From JBBIMS01 sp964531645 (GTDB taxonomy: Bacteria; Acidobacteriota; Aminicenantia; JBFLYD01; JBBIMS01): a stretch of DNA of 20,609 nt. The stretch lies in NCBI GenBank assembly GCA_964531645.1, contig CAZHEF010000041.1, positions 1 through 20,609 of the forward strand, given 5' to 3'. Positions 7,016 through 15,381 of the stretch are shown here, piece by piece (position 1 is the first letter of the stretch; each line of letters begins with the position of its first letter). The notes under the pieces were generated by a model, which was given only the letters and a program-made list of their open reading frames with translations, ran no database searches and had not been told where the DNA came from. A program made the translations under genes and the position numbers.

Positions 7016-10000
7016 CATCTTTTTTTCCAATTAAATACTCGATTTGAGTTTCGTTAAACCCTCTGTCCACTATTTTCTCCTCTTTGAAAATTGCCCATGA
7101 GGGAAGGGACTGGTATCTCTTTGTCATCTGATAAAGCTCCAGAGCTGAATTTGCCAGGAAAATATACCATACTCTGTCCTTATTAAGGGGGTTTGAAATA
7201 GAAATAAAAAGTCCATCCTCAGGAGAAGAGTAAACTTTTCCTTTCCATTCAAAAAATCCTCTTCCGAGCCTGACAGGTAATTTATCTTTAAACCTTTCCA
7301 GGAAAGAATTATCCTCAGCACTTCCAATTATTAAAAGATCATGGGAAGCAATATCCTCTACTGAAATTTCACTATCTTTCTTTAAAGGAAAGAGTATCTC
7401 AGTAAAAGCATCTGCTATTACATTCTGAAACCTCATGGCGAGGGTGCGATTGGTATCAGTATATTTAGATGTTCCATAAACAATAAAAATGTTTTTAAAG
7501 TCATCAGCAATGTTAGAAAAGGTGTAAAATTCGTCCAATTTTAAAGGTATATCATTACACGCATTGAAGCCTAAAGAAACGGGCTTCAAAGGAAGCTCAA
7601 AGATAAATTCATTTTTATCTTTGTTTTGCACTTCTATCAATTTTGTCACACTTTTTTCACCCAGATTGATGGAAACTGTTGTCAGAAAATGATAGAAGGG
7701 CTCTTTCTGAAGAACTCTTAAAACAAGTTTCCAGCTGTCTTCAGATTTTTCAACTTTCGCATCTAAAGTAAAATCTAAAAAACCTTTCCTCTGAATCCAT
7801 TGTCTTATAAAAGCTTCCAGCTTCTTACAGGACTCCTCCTCAAAAATCCTTATTATATTGGAATTAGAAATCTCCTTCTCACGATACTCATTATGGATTC
7901 TTTTCATAGCCTTTGAAAATTCTTTATTTCCAAGCAGAAGCCTTAACTGATGAAGAAGGAATGTCCCTTTTATTCTAGGAATGTCATACTTTTTATATCC
8001 GCTGTAAATTCTCTCTCCATCAATTGCTTCTCCATCTCCCTCCCTTGAGATTATATAAAGAAGTCTGTGATTCAACTCCTGAAGCTGATTTTTAAAATGT
8101 TGAAAAGCCTTATCCAAGCCCTCAGGAGTATCGTTGAGAATATTCCAGTAAGCGGATGACCCACTTATAAACCAGTTCTCTGAATCGGATGCGGGATAAA
8201 CTGTGTTAATCCATAAATCCTTCTTATCAAAATTTAAAATCCCTTTGAGCTCAGAATAGTCACTGGAAGTGAGAGAAAGTTTATTAACATCTTTTTTAAA
8301 CTTTTCCCTTGCTTCTTTCAATTTTTCGGTTATGTAAATCGGAGAAAAAGTTGTATAGCCAAGGGTAAAATGCGGGGTTGCTCCCGTCAAATCAGGTATA
8401 AGCCTACTCCCTTTTTCAGGGAATTTCTCCCTTAATGTAGTCTTCCCGAAATGGGCAAGGAACACAAGCTTTTCAGCCATCTCAGAGGTAGTAATTTTCC
8501 CATCGCATGCGTGGGGTCTGTTTATAGGAGAGCTTGCCCATAAATTTGACAGAGATATTGAGTCAATTTTCCCGAAATAATTTTTATAAAAATTGTAGAA
8601 TTCAATATCTCTGTTGGATGGTCTGTAGATAATGTCAAAGGGAGAATTGGAAGGATTTGAGACATATTCCTTTCTTACTTCAATATCCTTTGCATTGTTA
8701 TCGCTCCAGTAAAATCCAGTTGTTCCACCGGGAAAATCATTCTTTTTGCTTCTCCATAGCTTGAATTTGTTTGTTCCGAGGAGAAGAATTGATATCTCAT
8801 CTGTTTTTGTGTCCCCAATAAGCCAGTCATTGGTATAAAGCCCGTTGTTTTTATCTATTAGGATTGAAACTACATCATCTATGCTTTTTGAATACTGGAT
8901 TGCCTTTCTTATTCTGCTGGATTGAGGAGTTCCATCGGGATTGAAAGGAGTTTGCATTACAGTTGTTTCACCGATCATAATTCCCGCTGAATTTATATAG
9001 AAATCAGCTCCTGAATGGATTCCTCCAGGAAAAGTCTCATAGACAAACCTGAATCCACTGGAAGGAACGAGATCACATATCACATTCCAGTGAACCCCTG
9101 TATATCCACTCCACATAAAAAGCTGACCGAAAACAATTCTCCCATCAGCGGAAGCGGGTTTTGTAGCAAGGAGGGATGAGCATTTGTGAAGAATCTCAGA
9201 GACTTTTAGCTCATCCTCTGCTTTTAGAGAATCTATTTTGGAAAGAGGATGAGGAGTTCGGAATAGAGCTGAAGAAAGCTGACCAAGGTCAACCGCTGAG
9301 TTTACAGTTACAATATCCAGCAGGTCAAGGGGCCTTCCGAATATCTTTGCTCCTGCCTTCACTGCCCCATCAGCAATCCCTTTCATTTCCTCAAGGAATT
9401 CAGGGTCAAACTTTCGGAACATCAGGGAGTCTGCGATAAGTCTCATATCATTCCAGCCATTGGAGGGATTTTCCTGGTTTGCCCTTAAAGCAAGCTTTTC
9501 AATATAAGAGACTATTTCCTGGGAAAGGAGAAATCCGTGTTGATAGCCCCTCTCATAGGGTTTCCCCTCAATGTGAAGAAAAATCCATCCATTCTCATCA
9601 TATCTGTAAGCCTCTCCAAGCCATCTGACCCTTTCCAATGTAATAAACTCAGTTATATCATCTACCTTCTCAACAGTTATATCATCAAACCAAGCTTTCC
9701 CTATTGCTTTCCCATTCATTCCAAGATTAATCTTTACACAATCTTTGCTATTTGTGGCTATGAAGAGGGTCTCAACTTTTGTCCAATCAGAGTTTCCTCC
9801 AACAGTTGGAGAATGATTAGTGAAAGGAAAAGATAGCATTGAAAGACAGGCGGGAAGAGATGTGGGATATCTGCTTTCCAAATCAGAATATACCCTTTCT
9901 GTTTTTATCCATCCACTTAACTTATAAATATGGCCTATTTCAAGAGAAATATTTTCAAGGCAAAGACTTGAAAAAGAAAAATCTGAATTTTCTACAAGGA

Positions 10001-10202
10001 TGCTTTTCTTGCCCGAATGGGCTGTTGTAGAATCGATAAAGATCTTTGTTTTTGATGCATCGGAAAAGAGCTGAACCCATTTATCAGGAATTTTATCTAT
10101 TCTCTCGAAGTCCTCTTTAAAAATAAGGTTGTCCTTTGGCACTGCAATTATAAAGCCTGAAAAAAAGAGAAATAAAATTACGAAAAATTCTATTTTCCGC
10201 AT
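7002..10202 (-). CDS. Secreted multidomain protein: CBM-like + C45/Ntn-hydrolase + M1-peptidase-like region
   Basis: This 1066-residue protein has a signal peptide (residues 1-21, KIEFFVILFLFFSGFIIA). Residues 25-180 resemble a CBM4/9-type beta-sandwich (DFERIDKIPDKWVQ, then KAWFDDITVEKVDD). Residues about 195-560 look like peptidase family C45 / acyl-CoA:6-aminopenicillanate acyltransferase or a phospholipase B-like Ntn hydrolase: GKPYERGYQHG, MKGIADGA, and a candidate nucleophile Cys341 in HKCSSLLATKPASADGRIVFGQ-type context. Residues about 690-810 resemble the C-terminal half of M1 metallopeptidases (KGTFLLHQLRLLLGNKEF, KLEAFIRQWIQRKGFLDF), but there is no HExxH zinc motif. Residues 815-1066 are beta-rich and include DLLIIGSAEDNSFLERF. 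It should act in the periplasm or outside the cell. The ATG follows GGAGGAGA. The substrate is unknown. Confidence 0.75.
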   Translation of the reverse strand: MRKIEFFVILFLFFSGFIIAVPKDNLIFKEDFERIDKIPDKWVQLFSDASKTKIFIDSTTAHSGKKSILVENSDFSFSSLCLENISLEIGHIYKLSGWIKTERVYSDLESRYPTSLPACLSMLSFPFTNHSPTVGGNSDWTKVETLFIATNSKDCVKINLGMNGKAIGKAWFDDITVEKVDDITEFITLERVRWLGEAYRYDENGWIFLHIEGKPYERGYQHGFLLSQEIVSYIEKLALRANQENPSNGWNDMRLIADSLMFRKFDPEFLEEMKGIADGAVKAGAKIFGRPLDLLDIVTVNSAVDLGQLSSALFRTPHPLSKIDSLKAEDELKVSEILHKCSSLLATKPASADGRIVFGQLFMWSGYTGVHWNVICDLVPSSGFRFVYETFPGGIHSGADFYINSAGIMIGETTVMQTPFNPDGTPQSSRIRKAIQYSKSIDDVVSILIDKNNGLYTNDWLIGDTKTDEISILLLGTNKFKLWRSKKNDFPGGTTGFYWSDNNAKDIEVRKEYVSNPSNSPFDIIYRPSNRDIEFYNFYKNYFGKIDSISLSNLWASSPINRPHACDGKITTSEMAEKLVFLAHFGKTTLREKFPEKGSRLIPDLTGATPHFTLGYTTFSPIYITEKLKEAREKFKKDVNKLSLTSSDYSELKGILNFDKKDLWINTVYPASDSENWFISGSSAYWNILNDTPEGLDKAFQHFKNQLQELNHRLLYIISREGDGEAIDGERIYSGYKKYDIPRIKGTFLLHQLRLLLGNKEFSKAMKRIHNEYREKEISNSNIIRIFEEESCKKLEAFIRQWIQRKGFLDFTLDAKVEKSEDSWKLVLRVLQKEPFYHFLTTVSINLGEKSVTKLIEVQNKDKNEFIFELPLKPVSLGFNACNDIPLKLDEFYTFSNIADDFKNIFIVYGTSKYTDTNRTLAMRFQNVIADAFTEILFPLKKDSEISVEDIASHDLLIIGSAEDNSFLERFKDKLPVRLGRGFFEWKGKVYSSPEDGLFISISNPLNKDRVWYIFLANSALELYQMTKRYQSLPSWAIFKEEKIVDRGFNETQIEYLIGKKDVTSE

Positions 10203-10513
10203 TGTCTCCTCCTCACAATTTTAACTTTTTGAATTTCTCATAAAAATATTTTTAAAAATTATTTTTATTGATATCGTGCTAAAAATCAAGTTTAACTGCA
10301 AATATTTCTAAGATAAAAAAAATTGAACGGTTTCTGCTTAAGAAAGCTCTTATAAGCTTTTGGAGTCTTTATCTTTTAGAATTCTGGATATTTGCTCGAT
10401 TTGATTTCTGGTATCTTTCTATAACTAAATTCTCGAATGATAAGCTGGACTAAATTTATCGGTGTTGGTTTCTAATCTTCATTTTCCATCTCCAGATGTT
10501 AAAATAATAATTG
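10203..10513. other. Divergent intergenic region, no gene seen
   Basis: These 311 bases separate the secreted-protein gene (-) from uvrB (+). They hold the strong GGAGGAG ribosome binding site of the former at the left end. At the right end is a TAAAAT (10500-10505) eight bases before the uvrB ATG, a possible -10 element without a convincing -35. I see no LexA-like box, RNA gene or further ORF. Confidence 0.5.
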
Positions 10514-12505
10514 ATGAAGAGATTTGTTCTACATTCAACATTTACTCCAAAGGGAGATCAGGAGAAGGCTATAGAGAAACTTACAGAGGGTGTTAGGAAG
10601 GAGAAAAAATCTCAGGTTCTCCTTGGAGTAACAGGCTCTGGAAAGACATTTACCATTGCCAATGTGATAGAAAGAGTTCAGAAGCCGGTTCTTGTGATCT
10701 CCCATAACAAGACCCTCGCAGCACAACTCTATCAGGAATTCAGGAGATTCTTTCCTAAAAATGCTGTAGAGTACTTTGTCAGTTATTACGACTACTACCA
10801 ACCCGAGGCATATATTCCAGCAACTGACACATATATTGCTAAGGAAGCATTTATAAATGATGAGTTGGACAGGATGAGGCTTTCTGCAACCCGCTCCCTT
10901 TATGAAAGAAGGGATGTAATTGTTGTTGCCTCTGTCTCATCTATTTATGGAATTGGCTCTCCAGAAACATACTTTTCAATGTTTCTTCCCCTTGAAATTG
11001 GGAAAAGAATGGGAAGAAAAGAGCTCATCCAGAAACTTGTTGAATCTCAATATGAAAGAACAGAAACAGAGCTAAAAAGAGGAAGTTTCAGAGTGAGGGG
11101 GGATATGATTGAAGTTTTTCCAACATACGAAGATTATGCTTATAGAATTGAGCTTTTTGGAGATGAGATTGATGGGTTGTATATGATTGACAATTTAACA
11201 GGGAAGATTCTTGAAAGAATGGAGAGACTTGCCATCTACCCAAAATCATACTTTGTGACTCCAAGACCAATGTTGGAGCAGGCAATTAGAGCAATTGAAG
11301 AAGAATTAGAAGAAAGACTTGAATTTTTCAGGTCTCAGGGGAAACTCCTTGAAGCCCAGAGGCTTGAGGAAAGGACAAGATTTGATATTGAAATGATAAG
11401 GGAATTCGGTTATTGCCATGGAATAGAGAATTATTCAAGGCATCTGAGTGGAAGAAGGGAAGGAGAGCCACCTTTCACAATAATTGATTATTTTCCAGGG
11501 GATTCTTTGTTTATAATTGACGAAAGCCATCAGACAGTTCCTCAGCTAAGGGGAATGTTCGAGGGTGATAGGTCAAGAAAACTGACTCTTGTTGAGCATG
11601 GTTTCAGGCTTCCCTCTGCCCTTGATAATAGACCTTTGAAATTTGAGGAATTTGAGGAAAGGATTCCACAGGTAATTTTTGTTTCAGCAACACCAGGACC
11701 CTATGAGCTTGAAAGGGTGGAGGGAGAAGTGGTCGAGCAAATAATAAGACCGACTGGACTTACTGACCCGAAGGTTGAAGTTAGAAAAACCAAAGGGCAG
11801 ATGGACGACCTTATTGGAGAATTAAAAAGAGTTTCGGAGAGGAAGGAAAGGGCTCTTGTCACAACTCTTACAAAAAGAATGGCTGAAAGGCTAACAGAGT
11901 TTCTTGCAGATAGAGGTTTGAAAGTGAGATACCTTCACTCTGATATTGACACCCTTGACAGGGTTAAGATTTTAAAAGATTTGAGGAAAGGGGTTTTTGA
12001 TGTTCTTGTTGGAATAAATCTTTTGCGAGAAGGCCTTGACCTTCCTGAGGTTTCTCTTGTTGCAATCCTCGATGCGGACAAGGAAGGCTTTCTTCGTTCA
12101 ACGACCTCTCTTATCCAGACCTTTGGAAGGGCTGCAAGGAATTTGCATGGAAAAGTAATCCTTTACGCAGACAATATGACGGAATCAATGAAATCAGCAA
12201 TTGAAGAAACTGAGAGAAGAAGAAGGATTCAGGAAGAGTGGAATAGAATTCATGGAATTGTTCCGAGAACAATTGAGAAAGAAATAGATGAATTTTTTGT
12301 TTACGAAAGAGACTATGTTGACCTTACAAGAGTTTCTGATGATAAGGAGAAATATCTTTCTGAAAAGGAAAGGAAGGAGTTAATAGAGAAACTTGAGAAA
12401 GAAATGAAGGAAGCGGTGGAGAAGCTGGAATTTGAAAGAGCTGCTATTATCAGGGATGAGCTCAAGAAAATAAAAGGATACCATCTTGAGATAATGGAAG
12501 GATGA
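10514..12505 (+). CDS. uvrB: Excinuclease ABC subunit B (UvrB)
   Basis: UvrB is the damage-verifying helicase of bacterial nucleotide excision repair; it is loaded by UvrA and recruits UvrC. Visible parts, numbered from the TTG at 10511: Walker A GVTGSGKT (39-46), the DNA-gripping beta-hairpin YYDYYQPEAYIP (92-103), Walker B DESH (337-340), SATPGPYEL (392-400), helicase motifs near GINLLREGLDLPEV and QTFGRAARN, and a C-terminal UVR domain (about 625-660, KLEFERAAIIRDELKKI) that binds UvrC. I prefer the ATG at 10514 (663 residues). No Shine-Dalgarno is evident and the message may be leaderless. The stop overlaps the uvrC start in an ATGA arrangement. Confidence 0.97.
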   Translation: MKRFVLHSTFTPKGDQEKAIEKLTEGVRKEKKSQVLLGVTGSGKTFTIANVIERVQKPVLVISHNKTLAAQLYQEFRRFFPKNAVEYFVSYYDYYQPEAYIPATDTYIAKEAFINDELDRMRLSATRSLYERRDVIVVASVSSIYGIGSPETYFSMFLPLEIGKRMGRKELIQKLVESQYERTETELKRGSFRVRGDMIEVFPTYEDYAYRIELFGDEIDGLYMIDNLTGKILERMERLAIYPKSYFVTPRPMLEQAIRAIEEELEERLEFFRSQGKLLEAQRLEERTRFDIEMIREFGYCHGIENYSRHLSGRREGEPPFTIIDYFPGDSLFIIDESHQTVPQLRGMFEGDRSRKLTLVEHGFRLPSALDNRPLKFEEFEERIPQVIFVSATPGPYELERVEGEVVEQIIRPTGLTDPKVEVRKTKGQMDDLIGELKRVSERKERALVTTLTKRMAERLTEFLADRGLKVRYLHSDIDTLDRVKILKDLRKGVFDVLVGINLLREGLDLPEVSLVAILDADKEGFLRSTTSLIQTFGRAARNLHGKVILYADNMTESMKSAIEETERRRRIQEEWNRIHGIVPRTIEKEIDEFFVYERDYVDLTRVSDDKEKYLSEKERKELIEKLEKEMKEAVEKLEFERAAIIRDELKKIKGYHLEIMEG

Positions 12506-14289
12506 AAGAATCTTTAAAAATTAGAATTAAGAATCTACCTGATACTCCGGGGGTTTATATCTTTAAGAATTCTGAAGGAGAAATCATCTATGTAGGAAAA
12601 GCACGCTCACTGAAAGACCGTTTATCCTCTTATATTTCCCCTGCAATAATGGATGAGAAAACATCTCATTTAATAGAAGAAATTGATGATTTTGAGATTA
12701 TAGTTACAAAGACTGAAAAGGATGCCTTCTTCCTTGAAAACAATTTAATAAGAGAGCATCAGCCTAAGTTCAATGTCAAATTAAAGGATGACAAGGCATA
12801 TCCAATAATAAAGATTAGTCTCCAGGATGATTTTCCCGGAGCATATTATGTAAGAAGGGTTGAAAATGATGGAGCAAGATATTTTGGTCCCTTTGCTCCC
12901 GCCTCCTCTGCAAGGAATACAATGAGGATTCTCTCAAGATGCTTCAAAATAAGGCAGTGTAGTGAAAATATAGATGGGAAGAAGACAAGACCATGTCTTG
13001 ATTTCTACATAAATCAGTGCACAGCTCCTTGCACCGGGAATGTTTCAAAAGAAGAATACAGAAAACAGGTAGCAGATGCAATAATGTTCCTTGAAGGTAG
13101 AACTGAGGAACTTGCTAAAAAGCTTGAAAAAAGAATGATGGAAATGGCAAAAAAAGAGAACTTCGAAAGGGCAGCAGAGATAAGAGACCTTATAAAAGCT
13201 ATTCAGTCTCTTAAAGAAACACCTGTTTTTACATCCGTTGGTCTTGAAGAGCTCGATATTATAGGGTTTTCAAGGGAGGGGGAAGAGATAACAATTTCAC
13301 TCTTTCTTATGAGAAAAGGGAAAATTGCTGAGAAGAGGGACTTCTTCTTTACCGGAATATTTGAAAGTGATGATGATTTCCTTTCATCTTTTGTAATTCA
13401 GTATTATCTTGAGAGCAGAGTGATACCCGCAAAAATAATAATTCCTTTTCCAATTCCCAGTTCATCTTTCATCGATTCTTACATCCAGAATGAGACGGGA
13501 ATAAAAACAAAGATAATTTATCCAGAAGAAGGAAGACTTCTCAATCTGTTGAGAGTTGCAAATCAGAATACAAAGCTTTCAATGGAGACGAGAAGAAATT
13601 TAATCACTGAAAAAGAAATACTTGAAAGCCTTGGCCTCAAAGACATTCCAAATCACATTGAAGGATTTGATGTATCCCATCTTTTCGGGACCGAAAAAGT
13701 CGGCTCCATGGTTACATTCATAAATGGAAAACCTTTTAAAAATGGTTACAGGAGATTTATAATAAGGGAAGTTGGAGGGATTGACGACCCAGCATGCATA
13801 AAAGAAATTGTCAAAAGAAGGTTCAGAAGAGCAATCGAGGAAAAGGAGAAGCTTCCTGAGCTTGTTCTTATTGATGGTGGGAAGGGACAGCTCAATTCTG
13901 CTTTAAAAGCCATTGATGAGCTTGGGATATATGGAGTCCCTATCATTGCTATTGCAAAAGAAGAAGAGCTTTTATATCTAAAAGGAAAAGATGGCGTTCG
14001 ACTTGAAAGAACATCTCCATTTTTAAAGCTTCTTCAAAGGGTAAGGGATGGAGCCCACAGATTTGCTATCTCCTTCCACAGAAAGAGGAAGGAAAAAAGA
14101 GATTTTGAGACAATTCTTGATGGAATTAAAGGAATTGGAGAAAAGAAAAGGGGAAAGTTTTTCTCAAAGTTTCAATCAATTGATGATATTTTGAAAGCTC
14201 CCGGAGAGGAGATTGAAAAAATTATTGGAAAAGAACCAACAAAAATTCTCATTGAAAGGATAAAAAATGATAGTTGGAATCGGGATTGA
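12502..14289 (+). CDS. uvrC: Excinuclease ABC subunit C (UvrC)
   Basis: UvrC makes both incisions around the lesion held by UvrB. The N-terminal GIY-YIG nuclease (residues 10-95) has GVYIF and IIYVGKA. Four cysteines, C153, C165, C173 and C177 (RQC, RPC, NQC, APC), match the iron-sulfur site known in E. coli UvrC. A UVR domain lies at about 200-235 (KENFERAAEIRDLI). The RNase-H-like endonuclease carries Asp390 (IEGFDVSH), Asp458 (LVLIDGGKGQ) and His519, equivalent to the D-D-H triad of other UvrCs. Two helix-hairpin-helix motifs end the protein (about 540-590). The usual RDEAHRFA motif reads RDGAHRFA here (Gly517), a mild oddity. It is coupled to uvrB by ATGA and overlaps acpS by 23 bases. 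Confidence 0.97.
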   Translation: MKESLKIRIKNLPDTPGVYIFKNSEGEIIYVGKARSLKDRLSSYISPAIMDEKTSHLIEEIDDFEIIVTKTEKDAFFLENNLIREHQPKFNVKLKDDKAYPIIKISLQDDFPGAYYVRRVENDGARYFGPFAPASSARNTMRILSRCFKIRQCSENIDGKKTRPCLDFYINQCTAPCTGNVSKEEYRKQVADAIMFLEGRTEELAKKLEKRMMEMAKKENFERAAEIRDLIKAIQSLKETPVFTSVGLEELDIIGFSREGEEITISLFLMRKGKIAEKRDFFFTGIFESDDDFLSSFVIQYYLESRVIPAKIIIPFPIPSSSFIDSYIQNETGIKTKIIYPEEGRLLNLLRVANQNTKLSMETRRNLITEKEILESLGLKDIPNHIEGFDVSHLFGTEKVGSMVTFINGKPFKNGYRRFIIREVGGIDDPACIKEIVKRRFRRAIEEKEKLPELVLIDGGKGQLNSALKAIDELGIYGVPIIAIAKEEELLYLKGKDGVRLERTSPFLKLLQRVRDGAHRFAISFHRKRKEKRDFETILDGIKGIGEKKRGKFFSKFQSIDDILKAPGEEIEKIIGKEPTKILIERIKNDSWNRD

Positions 14290-14611
14290 TTTGATTGAGA
14301 TTGAAAGGATAAAAAAGGCCTGCGAAGAGAACCCTCGGTTTATTGAGAGAATTTTCACAGAAAAAGAAAGGGAATACTGTTTTAAATTCAATGAGCCTTA
14401 CGAGCATCTTGCAGTTAGATTTGCTGGAAAGGAAGCAACTTTCAAAGCTATTGGACACAGAATTGGCTGGAAGGATGTTGAAATTATAAATGAAATTTCA
14501 GGTAAGCCAAATTTATTTATAAAAAATCTCGATAAAGAAATCTCCGCTCACATATCCCTCTCCCACAACAGAACCATTGCAGGAGCAGTGGTGATTTTAG
14601 AGAGAGGGTGA
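14267..14611 (+). CDS. acpS: Holo-[acyl-carrier-protein] synthase (AcpS)
   Basis: AcpS transfers 4'-phosphopantetheine from CoA to the serine of acyl carrier protein, needed for fatty-acid synthesis. The 114-residue length is normal. The magnesium ligands Asp8 (GIGIDLIEI) and Glu56 (RFAGKEATFKAIG) are present, as is the C-terminal ISLSHNRTIAGAVV. The gene starts inside the end of uvrC (23-base overlap) with AAAGGA upstream, so it is the last gene of the uvrBC operon. Its 3' end overlaps the convergent small antitoxin-like gene by 15 bases. Confidence 0.95.
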   Translation: MIVGIGIDLIEIERIKKACEENPRFIERIFTEKEREYCFKFNEPYEHLAVRFAGKEATFKAIGHRIGWKDVEIINEISGKPNLFIKNLDKEISAHISLSHNRTIAGAVVILERG

Positions 14612-14803
14612 ATTTTTATCCTGCTTAATTTTTTCAAGCTCTTTCATTTGCTCCTTGATATACTCAAGAAAACTCAATCCCTTTTGCTTTGCTTCTTCTG
14701 AAAGAATTTTTCTTGCTATATGAACTTGTTGAAGGGCAAAATCCCCCGGGAACTCCCTTTCAACTTCTTTTTTTATTTCTTCTATCCTTTCTTTCCTTGT
14801 CAT
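14597..14803 (-). CDS. Small antitoxin-like protein, orphan partner of a decayed PIN toxin
   Basis: This 68-residue protein is predicted to be mostly charged alpha helix (RIEEIKKEVEREF, YIKEQMKELEKIKQDK) and has no DNA-binding motif that I recognise. Its ATG follows AAGGAGG, which overlaps the stop codon region of the upstream PIN-domain pseudogene. The two were therefore coupled in toxin-then-antitoxin order, as in a number of PIN modules of thermophiles. The frame is intact although the toxin is broken. The function is inferred from position, size and composition only; I do not recognise the family from sequence with confidence. Confidence 0.6.
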   Translation of the reverse strand: MTRKERIEEIKKEVEREFPGDFALQQVHIARKILSEEAKQKGLSFLEYIKEQMKELEKIKQDKNSPSL

Positions 14804-14815
14804 TTTTTATCCTCC

Positions 14816-15260
14816 TTATAATAATTCAGCAGGAGTAATGATTTCCACCTGTTTTAACTCTTTTAAGCTGTTTACCATTCTTACTACATCATTTGTTTTC
14901 TTCCTTATAACATGGCGAAAATTTCAAATCAAAAGATAATCCATCTCATTAATTGTTGCGATAGCAATATGATAATCCTCTTCAGAATATGCCTCTGGAA
15001 TTGCCTTGTATTTGATATATTCATTAGCTAATTCCTCTATTTCTTTCGTTGTTTTCAAAACAGAAAAAGCTTCTATTGCCATCCTCATTTTTTCCTTTAA
15101 ATTTTCATCTAGGGTTCTTTCAACTTCTATAATTATAATCTCTGAAATGTAAATAGTATAGCTACCGATTTTTGAAAAAACTCTTATGTAAGTGATTTCC
15201 TTTCGGGACTTCTCTCATCAAATAATGCTGATATTACAGATGTATCTAATAGACTCTCAT
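14816..15260 (-). pseudogene. PIN-domain ribonuclease toxin (VapC-like), degraded
   Basis: Read with corrections, this is a PIN-domain protein of about 148 residues. It starts MRVYLDTSVISALFDER (first acidic residue in LDTS), continues YTIYISEIIIIEVERTLDE, then has SEEDYHIAIATINEMDYLL and NFRHVIRKKTNDVVRMVNS, and ends ITPAELL. Three lesions are visible. The ATG at 15260 is out of frame with LDTS (one T short near 15249). A second indel lies near 15188-15196, where the frame runs into TAA. A TGA at 14924-14926 stands where the family normally has Trp (WNFRH). VapC-type PIN toxins cleave tRNA or rRNA. The intact small gene downstream is the presumed antitoxin. Bases 15261-15381 upstream hold an AT-rich TATAAT-like promoter region and a short open stretch, nothing firmer. 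Confidence 0.8.
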
Positions 15261-15381
15261 CTCAACACTTTATTCTTTATATTCTTTTTCATAATTCTCA
15301 AGCTCTTTATATTATATATCAAATTTTTTCTTTTAAAAACAGGGGAGTAATTTTCTTGTTACAGTTTATAAATAATAAAAT

